Both the position numbers and the translations under genes were made by a program. The notes under the pieces are model-generated. The model was not told where the DNA came from and made no database searches. It worked only from the letters and a program-made list of their open reading frames with translations. Shown one piece after another: positions 1-11,342 of a stretch of DNA of 64,000 nt. Where the stretch lies: positions 1,426,001 to 1,490,000 of the forward strand of contig JARUPY010000271.1 in NCBI GenBank assembly GCA_029817715.1, given 5' to 3'. The first letter of the stretch is position 1; each line of letters opens with the position of its first letter. Origin of the DNA: Melastoma dodecandrum. Lineage: Eukaryota > Streptophyta > Magnoliopsida > Myrtales > Melastomataceae.

Positions 1-1432
1 AAAAACATAGTATATCAACTAGTACCCTGGTGATCAGGAATACAAGACCCTGCACATGATTAACTCAATCATTGTTGGCTCATGGAAGAAACAATAGCTC
101 TAAGCAGTTGATGGCGAAAGTCACCACAAAAGAAAAAAAGAAAAATAAAAGGAAACAAGTGAAAAATATAAGTTCTTCGAGGAAAACTTCACAAATTCAA
201 TCAGCATTCTTTACAACAGAGTTGCAGTGAAAATCATTAGTTCATCTGCAGTAAGGAAAGTTTTCCTTGCCAATACTGTGACAAACAATAGTTTCGCAAA
301 AGGATTTAACCTAAGCAACATAAAGCATCCAGAGTCTGAATTCAATCACTCTTTTACGGAAGCCAAGAGAGAGTAATACAGAAAGGGTGCGGAAATGCAC
401 AACATTAAGTAATTTAAATCATGCCTGATACTCTGGCCCAGAACATATCCCGAGTATCCTATGCCTCGTGGTCTGCGGCTTATCTGTAACGATTGACAGC
501 TTTTGGCCTACCATTTGATTTGCTAGTGTACTTTTTCCAACATTCGGCTTCCCAAGAACTGCAACATATCCTGCAATTCAAAGGGGATATAATGAAGAAC
601 TCTTCTGATCCACATTTCTTCCTATTTTAAGTCTCTCTACTTAATCCAGAACAACTAATAGGATGCTTTTACAGATTTGTCAGTATCTACAGATTGCTTG
701 AGGACTCATTCCAATGCTATAACAGGTAATCTCCAGGCATTTCCAACAGAGGGAGGAATAGTTTCTCACCAATGAATTGAAAAGCCCTAGACTCGTGTAA
801 AGTAAGATGAAATTGAGATTTCTAGTATCAATCAGAATTCAGTAGAGGAACAACTAGCTTATCAACAGCAACATCCTACACAATACCATGTAACTATACC
901 CCAGCAAGTCATCGTCTAAATCACTAAAACACTAGCTAATAACATGATGATTTGGTTCTTTCCTACACGAAAGGCACGAAGTTCCCCCAAACGATCAGAA
1001 TAAACAGAAAATGTAGCCCCAAAAGCCTGTCCTCGTGATAGTGGAGAGTGAAGACTAACCGCTTCTGTGATTAGTATCAGAAGAAGTATAATCAAGCTCC
1101 TCCAACTCGTAATCATCAAGCAACGCCATGTTCCTGTCCGGCTTCTCGCTCAACGACAGGAACGCATCGTCGTCGTCCGACGCGTACGACGTCGACTCCT
1201 CCTCCGTCTCATCCCTCTTCTCCATCTCATATATCCGGAAGCTGCGCATCTCCTGCTTACGGAGGCCAACGTCGACCGCCGCCCCCTCTTGCTGCTGCAA
1301 CCTTCGGCACAAGCATGGCCGAAGTCGGCCGGCGGCCAGCCGAGTGGCGAACTGCGTCGAGCGTAAGCGGCGGTTGAAGGATACAGTTGGCCTATTGAAG
1401 GAAGACGGCGGCGTACGGATAGAAAGCTCCAT
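1..1432 (-). CDS. Era-like GTPase, plastid type (5' part; gene continues beyond base 1)
   Basis: Era GTPases bind the 3' end of small-subunit rRNA and help ribosome assembly; the plant nuclear copies act in plastids or mitochondria. Coding exon 1 is 1432-1060 and exon 2 is 570-425. Joining them gives an unbroken frame (RSG/YVAV). Exon 2 carries the P-loop GKPNVGKST and the switch-I segment [15 protein letters not shown], both diagnostic for Era. The first 60 or so residues are rich in Ser, Arg and Thr with few acidic residues, as in a plastid transit peptide. An acidic stretch ([14 protein letters not shown]) precedes the G domain, as in the plant plastid homologue. The next exon (MILYDTPG region) is not found in bases 1-420, so the rest lies outside. 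The donor after exon 2 reads CAG/GCATGA, a GC donor. Family certain; organelle inferred. Confidence 0.9.
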
Positions 1433-1623
1433 GCGGCAGCTAGTAGACCGTTGCGGCGACCTCCATTTTTTGCTCTCGTCGGAGGGAGAAGCGGGGAATA
1501 AACGGATAATGCGACTCGACTCAACCTCCGCTCGGAGTCTCCGTGTTTAACTTCATGGGCTTAAACGGAAAAGTGGCTGTCTGATGGTCCGTCCCGGCCC
1601 AATAATTGAAGATTTGGAATAGT

Positions 1624-1836
1624 TTAGGCTCTGTTTGGTAACGGAAAACATGGACCAGTTTTCGTTTTATTTCTTTTTCCTGAAAAAAATTGATAACATG
1701 TTCGGTAAGAAAGAACTCGTCATTTCTGGGTGCTTTCTATTTTAATTAGAGCTGAAAAGCACTTCAAAAATGGGTATTTTTACTTTATATATCAGAGATC
1801 CCCTTTTTTTTCCGAAAACGACCAAACATGACCTTA
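1624..1836. mobile_element. MITE-like insertion with imperfect terminal inverted repeats
   Basis: The left end reads TTTAGGCTCTGTTTGGTAAC and the reverse complement of the right end reads TTAAGGTCATGTTTGGTCG. They share the TGTTTGGT core and flanks, giving roughly 20-bp imperfect inverted termini around about 210 bp of non-coding AT-rich sequence. It lies in the spacer between the Era gene and the coiled-coil gene. The TGTTTGGT terminus is common in non-autonomous hAT-type elements of plants. The exact ends and target duplication were not resolved. Confidence 0.4.
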
Positions 1837-2119
1837 ACATTTAATATGATGAATGAAACAAAAGAAGAATTTATCCCTGTAGAGAACTAATAATTTATAT
1901 GGACGCTACCTTTTCCTGAAGGTTCTCTAACTCCGGTGTCACCAACATTTAGAAGAAAGGCTATAACAGCGAATGCAGGGACATCCGCGTAGCTGCCGCA
2001 ACCCAGCAGCGTTGTGTGGTATTTTTTATTGCCAGCCTATGTATATAGTAATCAGCGGCTATCGCGCTCGATTACAAAAGGAAAAACTTTGCAGATCACC
2101 GCCAATTGACATTGTCACA

Positions 2120-4235
2120 TCAATGGGTGTCGTTGTTGCGCTCGGATTCCTGGTCATGAGAGGCTGAAGATGACGATCCTCTCCCTGATTGCATGTACGA
2201 CCATGCCAATGCAGAAGTACCGAGTGATGCCGCGACAGCGATTGAGCCCCAAATCCATTTCTGCCTCCTCTTTCTTTGCTGTCTCAGTCGCCTTGCTGCT
2301 TCTGTGGATACACATAAAACAATGAAGATCCTAGTTAGCCAATTACATGAAAGATCTATAGTCACATATTTGCAACTGCAACATGTGGCCAATCTTGGTT
2401 TGCGCTCACAATGGCCACAAAGCATGTGTATTTCAGACTCAAAGTTCAACCAAAAAGCTAATACAGTTGCGTTAAAACAATTCAGACCCGCCAATTGCAG
2501 TGAGCGAATATCACAAAAGCAGAAAAAGAAGACATGGTTAACAAAAAAATTTTCCATTACTTGACCTGCTAGAGTAAATTATTGGAATCCCTGCAGAGCA
2601 GGCACCATTCATAACTTCAAAATGAAGGAAAAATGATACTAAAACTGAAAAGAGCTTTTGAAATGACAAAACGACATTCTGTGGAACTAACTAGAAAAGG
2701 GAATTGTTTGTATTCCAAAGACAACTATTCCAAGGAAAAAAGCAGACAGAAAGAAAAGGCAAATGAAAAATATCAGACTCACCAACAGCTTCTTGGTTTC
2801 TATGAGACATCTCATGATTCACTGCCTCGTAGTAATGAAGCCTGTCTAATAAACGTGCCATCTCAAAGTTCTTAGCCTCGAGCTGAGCTTCCATCACTGA
2901 CTCTACCTCAGCCTTAGCCAAGCCCCTCCCAATAGCTTCAGAAACAAACCGCGCAAGATCAAGTTGCTGACACAGCTCTTCAGCAGCACCTGCATCCAAT
3001 TGCTCCGCTTCCATATCCAGATTGACCGGAAGAGTAATACCAGCTCGGGAAAGCTGCTCTCTGATCCTCTGCCAATTGCTTTGCATATGGCTCAGGGTTT
3101 CTTCTGCCTGCTTCCTCCTCTCCATCTCCATTAACAGACTCAGTCGAATTCCTCGCAGTTCCTCTTCGAAATCATTCAGAAAAGATTGAACCCCAGCCTC
3201 GGAGGATAGTTCTACAGAAGGAAGAAACCAAGGAAAATTTACACAGATTTCCACATTTGCAAACAGATAATTTTCTAAACTCTGGTATTTACAAAGCATA
3301 TCTAACTCAGAAAGCAGGGACGGGTTAGGCAGTACAAGAACGTACTCCGAAAATGTCTAACAAAGTTCAAGTTATCGAGATACCGTCTTGTGACAGGTGG
3401 TGTACAAATAAAGTGCAAAAGAGAGAGCAATATATTTGATTTGACACTACACATGTCCCAGAGGAAAAATTACAAGTCGGACATGAAACACAACTAAAAG
3501 AACAGCAATACCTTCTGGAGCATCGAAGTATTCCCCCCGGTTTCTATTGAACTTCGCTGAGCGTTCAGCAGAGCCATTGTCCTCCTCGTCAGTGTTGCTG
3601 GTATAACTCAAGGATTCCTGGGGATCGAAAAAGCAATCTGCATCGCTTTCCTTTCCAGGTGTCACCGGAACAGCCTGGCTAACACCATTACTGGAACTAC
3701 TAGTTCCAACCTCATGAACGCCATCCCTCGAATCCTGAGCCCCACTTCCTTCACCGCCAACACTCAAGTTATCCACTGGCTCATCTTTGACTTCATCAGA
3801 AACAGTAAATGTAACTGAAATGTCATCCTTAGACGAAACTGCCTCCCTGCCTTCCCTCACATCCTCACTGCCATTTATTTCCTCGGCTCGCCTTCGAACG
3901 GAGAGATCATCCGCAGACACAATCCTGGAGAGGCTGGGGCCGCGCCGCTTGTGATTGATGACGTAAGGGGAAGACAGGTAAGAGGATGGGGAATCGGGGA
4001 CAGGAGTAGCCTCGGGAGTGGCATAGAGCGATGGGGTCAGGTTAGGCCGTTGAACCTTCCTCTCGATGGCCGAAGCACTGCTCCGCCGCTCAAGCCTTGA
4101 GTAAGGGATGGGCTTACTAGGAGGCTTTGGTCTGGGAGGCACGGGCATCGTGGTATTACCAGAAGACGTCTCGACGGAATGAGAAGCTCCAGGCTCCACC
4201 AGACTGTCCAGGGCAATGGCCGAAAAGGTTGGCAT
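2120..4235 (-). CDS. Plant coiled-coil protein with C-terminal transmembrane segment (unknown function)
   Basis: Three coding exons, 4235-3512, 3211-2783 and 2301-2120, join in frame to 444 residues. The N-terminal 240 residues are low-complexity and Ser/Pro-rich, with a PVPPRPKPPSKP proline patch and SRIVSADDLSVRRR. The middle (about 245-385) is strongly charged and helical (FLNDFEEELRGIRLSLLMEM and following), typical of a coiled coil. The C-terminus has basic RQQRKRRQK, then the hydrophobic WIWGSIAVAASLGTSALAW, and a short acidic tail. That layout resembles a tail-anchored protein facing the cytosol. I recognise the pattern as an uncharacterised land-plant family and assign no biochemical role. 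The start ATG at 4235 opens the conserved-looking frame. The spacer up to about 4900 is probably 5' UTR with an intron. Confidence 0.8.
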
Positions 4236-4900
4236 GGCTCCCTGTCAAAAAAAAAAAAAAGGCATGATTCAGCGCATACACACATCATCCCTACACCCAA
4301 AATATCTGGAAACAAGAAAACAACAAGCTCATCACATCGGGCTATAAATCTGAAGCTCGGTTTGTGCTCTCCTCTAATTTTCCCACCAAAAGAAAAAAAA
4401 ATAAAAAAGAGAAAGAGCGTCGCAATCTTTACTGATCAATCACGTACAACCTTCCATCCTCCAAAACCTGAAAAAGAAAAAGACGACCACAAATCGCTCG
4501 GAACACAAACATCCTCGATCGCAAGCGAACCAAAAATTCGAAGCTCCATCAAAAAATAAAAATAAATAAATACATAAATAAAAGAAAGAAAGAAGAGCCT
4601 GGAACTAACGCACAACGAATCATTCCAGAAGACATTAGCTAACGAAAATCGATTAACCGCCATAACTGGAAACCGGAATCACCGCCTCGAAACAACAGTA
4701 AAAGACCCCGCGGGGGAGGCGATCGAACCTGGGAGACGACGTGGTGGCGGCGACGGTGGTTGGAAGGAGAGTAACCCTAGAGGAGGGGAGGGATCGTCGT
4801 TGTCGTCGTGGACATCTCCCGTGGGAGGTGGTGTTGAAATGGGGGGGGGAGGTGGATAGAGAGAAAAGGGTGGAGGGAATTGAACACCAAACGCGGCCCA
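4236..4900 (-). other. Probable 5' UTR and promoter of the coiled-coil gene
   Basis: No coding frame of note. The stretch holds poly-A/T runs (4247-4260) and CT/GA-rich tracts on the minus strand around 4740-4870, typical of plant 5' leaders. A leader intron is likely but its borders were not fixed. Confidence 0.35.
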
Positions 4901-4989
4901 TTTATTTCTCTCCCACGGTTAAATATAATCATATTTTTTTTGTTAATTGCTTTATAACTAACTCTCAATGCTAAATTTAATTTTGATCT

Positions 4990-7297
4990 CAATCTCTCTC
5001 TCTCTCTGTCTTCCTTTCCTTCATGAATGGAATGACCGTGGCCATTTTCTCGGTTACAACTTTCCAGAAGTCGTCGTCGTCATCCACGCCCCTCAAATCT
5101 CTTTCGTCTCCACCCTCCTCCTCCTTAAATAGCTCTCCCTCAGCCCACTACACCAAATCTTTTACATCCTTGATGCCCACACAATCTCTTATGTGCCTTT
5201 GCCAACGTGGTTAGTTCCTGACCCCTCGAAGTTGCCCGCATGCTTTCGTGGTCAGACTATGTTTTGTCGTTTTTTAATTTTTCCTCAGGTTTCAAAGGAG
5301 AGTGTTGCTGATGCGAGATGGATCTAGATCGTGGAGTTGGAATCGAGTCGAGCACGACGATAAAGTGAGAATTGATCTGCATTTTGCTAGAGTGATCGAC
5401 TCAAGCTTTCGCTTAAGCTTGAGTCGATTGTTAAGAAAGTGAGAGATGATTGGGTCGACTAGAACGCCGAACCGTCCGAAAATGCGCGGCTCAACCACAC
5501 CCGCAACTTTGACGGTGCCTGAACCAACCAATTGTCGAGCGCTCTTTATTACGTTACATGTAACTAATCAAGTTATCGATAATTTTTATTTATTTTCTTT
5601 TCTTGTAGTTTATTTCTCGACTTTATGTAGCCTATATGAACGGGGTATTGTAAGTAACCCTCTATCGTGTTCCCAGTATAACGAGATTTATTCGAATGAT
5701 AGATCGCGTTCGTATATAATGATATGTGTTAGTTTCGGACTCGATCCGGGTAGGACATTTAACTAAGATGGACGAGTCTTTTAACGAAAACACGGGTGAT
5801 TGCGTGTAGTAAATTTCAAATTCAAGACATTGTTAAGCTAAGCTACGTACCACTTCGATAAATTTGACGTCGGTCAGAATATTAGCCTATAATGTGGGAG
5901 GAAAAGTTACTGGGTTCCGACGGAATATGACACGTGGGTGGGGTGGATGGTGGTCGAGTGAATCCCACGCCAATGCTACTCCGTCCCATCCTTTAATTTG
6001 TTGCCAACGAAAGACAGATACTTTGAAGGACCTGTATTTTTTTATATATTTTTTTTTAAATATTAAAACCACTACATAAATATATTACGTCTCCTATTTT
6101 TTAAGTTGCTGACCCGAATAAAATAACGAAAAATATGAACACGTGAACCGGGGGGGTTGGACACAATCCTTTTCCCATTAAATATTTACTGACAAGTAAA
6201 GAAAACTCAGGTTAGGAGCCCAAAAATGTTGGGGGGGCTCGGCCGCACAGGGCGTTTAGATGGGCCACCCTACTTATGTATACGCCAGGTGGTCGTCCTC
6301 CCCTCTCAAGGCCATGGCGGCCAAATTCCGGCACTGGGACCGCTTCATGTCCATTGGTGCTACAGGTAAGCCTATGATTTACTTCACTCAAGCTCTGAAA
6401 TGACGTGAGTCGCGATTCTATATCATTCGTCTTAGGCTAATATGTGTAGCAGGGAACACCGGAGGAGGATGAGAAGCTGTTGTCCGCGATGAAATTTGTT
6501 GTAAAATGAAATGATACTGCGATGTTATCTAGGAGGAGAAACAAACCTCGATTTTTTTACGTTGTCAACGGTGATGACGGCTTATATACTATTGGCATCT
6601 CGCCGTCGTGGGGTTAGTTGCCGACCTCGAAGCCGGACGCAATGCTTTCCCGGTGTCGGATATTGAACTACTCAAATTCATAAACATTGTGATTTCGGTC
6701 AAATTGAAATATTAGCCTGGTTCAAACCCAACATGAACCGATTTTGGTCCGACGGAATACTACTACACGTGGGTGGACGCGGTCCAGTGATGCCCACACC
6801 GTACGTCGTTGTTATTAGAAGGTCACGCACGCCATGGCTCAGCGTTCAGGGATCTATTTTATATTCCCTAATTTTTCTTTTTTTATTTATTTATTTTCGA
6901 TGTCGTCGTCGTCATATATAGATAACTTGTCCGGCTGTTTTTCTGTATCGTGTGGGTTTGATTAATTTTAAGCAGTCAATTTAATTAGGGCGGTCCAGGA
7001 TCATAGTCCCATCATCCATCTCCGTGACGACGCTCTCGGTCGCTACTTGCCATAAACTAAAACGATTCCGGAGAAAAGAAATGATCATTGGTTTTAATGA
7101 AAAAGGTGTTGGTTTTTCATTCTAATGAGAAAGAGGGAAACCGTGAGAGAACGACATACTTTAATCAACCTTGTGTCGATCCAAGGGACAGTTAAGCGTT
7201 CCCTAGTTACCCGGGATAGCCCTTTCCAGTTTACACATCAACTAAAACGCAAGTCGGAAACGAGCAGCAACTTGACCTATTCTCACCAGCTGCATCA
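4990..7297. other. Intergenic, no supported gene
   Basis: I see no gene I can name. Contents: a CT microsatellite near 4993-5010, a perfect 13-bp hairpin at 5396-5427, and a short ATG-initiated stretch at 6314 (MAAKFRHWDRFMSIGAT) ending at a good donor CAG/GTAAGC. That last piece looks like an orphan first exon, but I find no continuation. The rest is AT-rich with several short homopolymers. Confidence 0.4.
5396..5427. repeat. Perfect 13-bp inverted repeat (hairpin)
   Basis: Arms TCGACTCAAGCTT (5396-5408) and AAGCTTGAGTCGA (5415-5427) are exact reverse complements, separated by a 6-base loop. It is isolated, in gene-free DNA, and not followed by a T-run on either strand. Confidence 0.7.
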
Positions 7298-7666
7298 TCA
7301 CCCAGAAATGGAACACGCTACCGGATTGCTCGAGTTGGCGTCCCAAACGCCCCCTTCCTTAACGTAAGCGAGGTACCTCACCAGTTCCGGCCTCGCGGTG
7401 GTGTTCTTCTTTCTACGTCCGTCAAACAGTCCGAACAGCGGGTGGCTCTTGCTGGCCTTCTTTGCGAGCTTCGCCGGGAGGGGACTTCTTGACAACGAGA
7501 GGTCCTCCACCGCCGCAGGAGAAGTCGACGAGGAAAGGTTCGGAGTCTGTGCGTCCGGCAACGCTGTTGGCGTCGGGGGCTGCCGCTCGAGGAGGGCGAT
7601 GGCAGGCTCCTCGCCAAGCTTCTCGTACCTCTGGTGGCCCCTCCGCTTGCTTAGAGCTCTAAACAT
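7298..7666 (-). CDS. Small plant-specific basic protein (MFRALS family), function unknown
   Basis: Single-exon frame of 122 residues from the ATG at 7666; an upstream in-frame ATG at 7681 would add five residues. The N-terminus MFRALSKRRGHQRYEKLGEE and the C-terminal block SHPLFGLFDGRRKK ... PELVRYLAYVKEGGVWD match, from memory, a small uncharacterised land-plant family in which exactly these two ends are conserved. A variable Ser/Pro-rich linker lies between, as seen here at about residues 30-75. There is no signal peptide or membrane segment; the product is basic. No function is proposed. Confidence 0.75.
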   Translation of the reverse strand: MFRALSKRRGHQRYEKLGEEPAIALLERQPPTPTALPDAQTPNLSSSTSPAAVEDLSLSRSPLPAKLAKKASKSHPLFGLFDGRRKKNTTARPELVRYLAYVKEGGVWDANSSNPVACSISG

Positions 7667-7681
7667 GGCTACGATCGGCAA

Positions 7682-8451
7682 AGGAGATATAAAATTGATG
7701 GGAAATGATTAGTGCTTCGCCTGCAGACAGAAAGTGGTATTATATCCTGCTGAGATAAGAGAGACCAAGGATAACAACAACAATAATAATAATAATAACA
7801 ACAATAATCAAGGAAGGGGTCAGATTAGTAATTCAACCAGAATGTGGCTAGTTTTGAAGGCTTCTTCTCCTTCACTTTCGCTATCAAGTCTTTAGAAGGG
7901 ATCAAAACAAAACCAAGGTTACAAACAACAAAAACCATCTCCTTGCTTTATTTGACTTTCGCTGGGGGTTAGTCCCAACTACTAACCGACCAAAAATCAA
8001 GTTTCTAAACCCATCTTCCTGTCCTTCACTTATACCTCTCGTGCAGAGCTCCTGCCGCCACCATACCCGAATTAACTAATCGTGTCTGCTCGGCTAATCA
8101 CGTCATGGAGGGATCCCTGTTGGATATTCCCTCATAAGCATATGAAGAATTAGAATGAATTCATAGGAGACAGGCCGAACATGCACCAAGAACGCCTTCA
8201 AGGCAGAGGACCACGCAACACAGGCAGCACCACAGAAATTCCCACAGGCATAACTAGGGATAAAAGATGCCTTTCAATAAGAGATTTTCATATGAATGAA
8301 CGTGTAGCTCGCAATATCGTAATGAAAGCCAGTCACAAATTTTTCAAGTACTGAATATTTGTGCTGGAATGCTTGCTGCAAGAAGGAAGGCAGCATTTAT
8401 GTAGAAACTTCATCATATCTACATGCATTTTCTTGTAGGCTGTTTGTTTCC
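7682..8451. other. Spacer with (AAC/AAT)n microsatellite
   Basis: Holds a trinucleotide run of AAC and AAT units at about 7773-7808, upstream of the MFRALS gene, and the 3' UTR side of the pyrophosphatase gene. No coding potential recognised. Confidence 0.4.
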
Positions 8452-10322
8452 CTACTGCCTCAAGCTTTCAACTATGTAGGATGCATAGAGATCCCTGCAA
8501 ATTAGGTGTTTATGCAACGAGTTCAGAAAGGGAAGTAGTGTCTTGCAATGTAGTTAGAAAAGAACAGAGTCCCGCTCACATGGAGTACTTGATGGCATCA
8601 ATGGCAGCCTCAGCAGGAAGGAAGTCTTCCACATTGACAATCTTGTTCTCGTTCTTCTTGTCTGGCCATTCGGTATGAATAGAGGAAGCAAAATTACAGA
8701 AATGAACATAACGGTATAATTTTTTAATGCTAATTTACAGAAGAGCGAGTCCTTGTATATCGCCTCATGGCTCATTCAAGCAAAGTCTTCTAGAGAAACA
8801 TCAACACGAGATGGGAATCTCTTATCATTGCAATTAGCTTTGCTATCTACCCACTGGGTTTCTACAGAGATTGGTTCTTTTTAAAGAAAATTTTCACAAA
8901 CAGGAGAATAGACGTCGAAAAAATCTTCTTAACTGTACATAAACCAGGTCGAATTGGCCTAGATAGAGAAGACTTCTTTACTCTAGTAAAATTTTCAAAC
9001 AAAAATTAACAATGTTAAGGATACAGTCCTCAAAGAAGCGTCGGATTTCAGCAAGGCGATGGGGAGGAAGATCTTTGATGTCCCGGTAATGGCGCAGCTC
9101 AGGGTCATCAGCACACACAGCAATAATTTTGTCATCTTTCTCGCCCTGTGATTATGTAAGTAGGCTGATTATGCATGAGGATGCATTAATATGCATCGAA
9201 TGTGCATTAGCTCAATCATTACCTGATCAATCATTGGCATCAGACCGATGGCACGAGCACAGAGAAATGAACCCGGTAGGACAGGTTCCTGGAAAAAAAT
9301 AAGTGAGGTGACAGTGAATATCCAAGAACATTGCATTCTGAAAATGGAAGCAAATCTGTTTTCAATTAAATGACCTTTGTTGTTCATGAGAATTAGCTAT
9401 GGAATTACCTGCATCAGTACCAATACATCCATAGGGTCACTGTCCTCACAAATAGTGCGGGGAATAAATCCATAGTTGTGAGGATAAACAACAGATGAGT
9501 ACAGCACACGATCCACCTATTAATGGAGCCAGAACTGAGTTATTTGGTTCCTTTTCTATTTCAAACATATGCAAAAATGAAATGAGTGGGACGAGATTAA
9601 CAAACCCCCTCTTTTTTCATTTTTTTGATAAGTACAAATCCCCTCGTTAACTCTGCTGAATCGAGTGAAAAGGTAAGAAGGATCTAATGGATGAAATCAT
9701 ATCCATGGGTGACCTAAAACCAATATTCCAGAGAAGTTCAAATTATGAGGTCGTCCAAAAGAAACAGAAACCACCTTTATGAGACCGCTTGTCTTGTCCA
9801 GCTCATACTTCACCTTGCTACCTTTGCTAATCTCAACAACCTGGGGAAAAGAGTTCCCTTGCCTCAATGATGTCAGAAGAAGCAACAAGGGGAAAAAACC
9901 ATGGGCCAAAAGAAAAATGTCGGGTAGACAAGAGTATAAACATAAGCAAAGGACTGAAGCTGTCCATTCTTCCGTTTGCCACATGGATTGTGCACCTATT
10001 GCTTGTTATTTGGAGAACACACTTACACAGTTGAAAACAGCAGGAGCACCTGGACCTGCAATGGGCAACCGAAATAGGAAAGATAGGCCTACTGTCAGAA
10101 GAACAATCTTGACACTGAACAAAATCATCCAATTCAGATTAAACAAATTAAGAAGCATAGGCTGTAGCAACGCCAAACATGAGCATTACCTATCTCCAAG
10201 TCATGCCAAGGATGAGCAGCCACTGATCGACGTGACATCGACGACAAAATCTTCTCATTCAGCGACACAGCATGAAATACCGAGTTCTTCCCGCTGCCGC
10301 CTCCCCCAGCGTTATTAGCCAT
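8452..10322 (-). CDS. PPA: Soluble inorganic pyrophosphatase (family I, cytosolic plant type)
   Basis: Hydrolyses pyrophosphate to two phosphates (Mg-dependent), pulling biosynthetic reactions forward and affecting UDP-glucose and sucrose metabolism in the cytosol. Eight coding exons: 10322-10190, 10055-10027, 9840-9775, 9516-9409, 9288-9223, 9145-9025, 8661-8580 and 8494-8452. They join without a break to 215 residues, the usual plant length. Visible signatures are [38 protein letters not shown], the metal-binding motif [17 protein letters not shown] and RRFFEDYKKNENK. The protein ends [13 protein letters not shown]. An apparent stop after KYSM at 8578 is really the donor AT/GTGAGC; the short last exon restores the normal C-terminus. 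No transit peptide. A 5' UTR intron is likely, since ACAG precedes the ATG by 8 bases. Confidence 0.96.
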
Positions 10323-10330
10323 AGCTAATT

Positions 10331-11342
10331 CTGTTGACAATTAAGGCAGAATCAGTCAGCTAAAACAGACTAAAGAGTTACATCCAGTTCCTCAGACATG
10401 TCATTTCAGAAACGTAAAAAAGAAAAATGAACTTACGCGTATAAACCGCTAAAGCATTTCATGGCATAATGAACTTACGCGTATAAACCGCTAAAGCATT
10501 TCATGGCATCCCTATGGATGAACCAACAACTAAGTTTTCGTACTCAATCAAACAGCAACGAAAAATAAGAACATCTGGAGCACGATCCGGCGTAATCCGA
10601 TCAAATACGCAACTGTGATCTAAACAACCACTGCACGCTCAAAGAACATCCCAAATACAAGGCAGAAATCAACGGAAAAACTCAACAGGGACCTCGCATG
10701 CAATACTGACAGTCACTGCACCAGATCGACGTCAACTCGCAGCGATATCATAAAAGAAAAAGAAAAGGCCAGCAACGGAAAGATTAAACAGCTCGCACGC
10801 AGCTCAGAATACTCCCGCCAAAGCAAGACAACGGTTCCAAACAAGAGAAAGAAACAGATGAAGAAGAAACACTCACATGGAATCGATGATAGGGAGTTTG
10901 CAGTGTGAGAGCGATCTGCTTTTTGTGTATTCTGTTACGGAATGGGGGTAACGAAGAAGCGTGGAGGAAGGAAAGGTTCGTACTCCTTTTTCCTATTTGC
11001 GTCGGGGGTGGGGAGGTGTCCCCATCTTTTCAACGGATTGTCAACGAGAGACGAGAACCCTTGGATTGGGGAATCCGTTTTGATCGGACGGTGAAAAGGG
11101 GTGGGTAAAAAGACGAGCGTTCAGACGAGACGAGTGTACGTTAAAACAGTTGACTAGTGGCCGAATAGCACGAAGACACGTGGAATCGTGCTTTTTACCG
11201 GAAATTAAGATTCCGCAGAGCCACTGGTTCAAACCTTTGGAATTTTACACCGGTCGAATCGAACTAATTATCCGCTTAAAAAATTGTGTTAAGCATCTGT
11301 TCTTTTCTTTTAAATTTACAAAAAGAATTCGATGTATACACA
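10331..11342 (-). other. 5' leader intron and promoter side of the pyrophosphatase gene
   Basis: No coding frame recognised. An acceptor-like ACAG sits just upstream of the start codon, and a good donor AT/GTGAGTG lies near 10876 on the minus strand, so a leader intron of roughly 540 bp is likely. Within it is a 42-bp tandem duplication (separate entry). The region beyond 10930 is probably promoter. Confidence 0.45.
10427..10509. repeat. Two-copy 42-bp tandem duplication
   Basis: The segment beginning ATGAACTTACGCGTATAAAC occurs at 10427 and again at 10469, identical over about 41 bases. On the minus strand each copy contains GTAAGTTC (10436-10429 and 10478-10471), which resembles a splice donor. 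It lies inside the inferred leader intron of the pyrophosphatase gene. Confidence 0.85.

Noticed and set aside
8576..8578. Apparent stop that would truncate the pyrophosphatase after KYSM
   Set aside because: It overlaps a strong donor (AT/GTGAGC), and a 43-base last exon at 8494-8452 restores the normal [13 protein letters not shown] end in frame.
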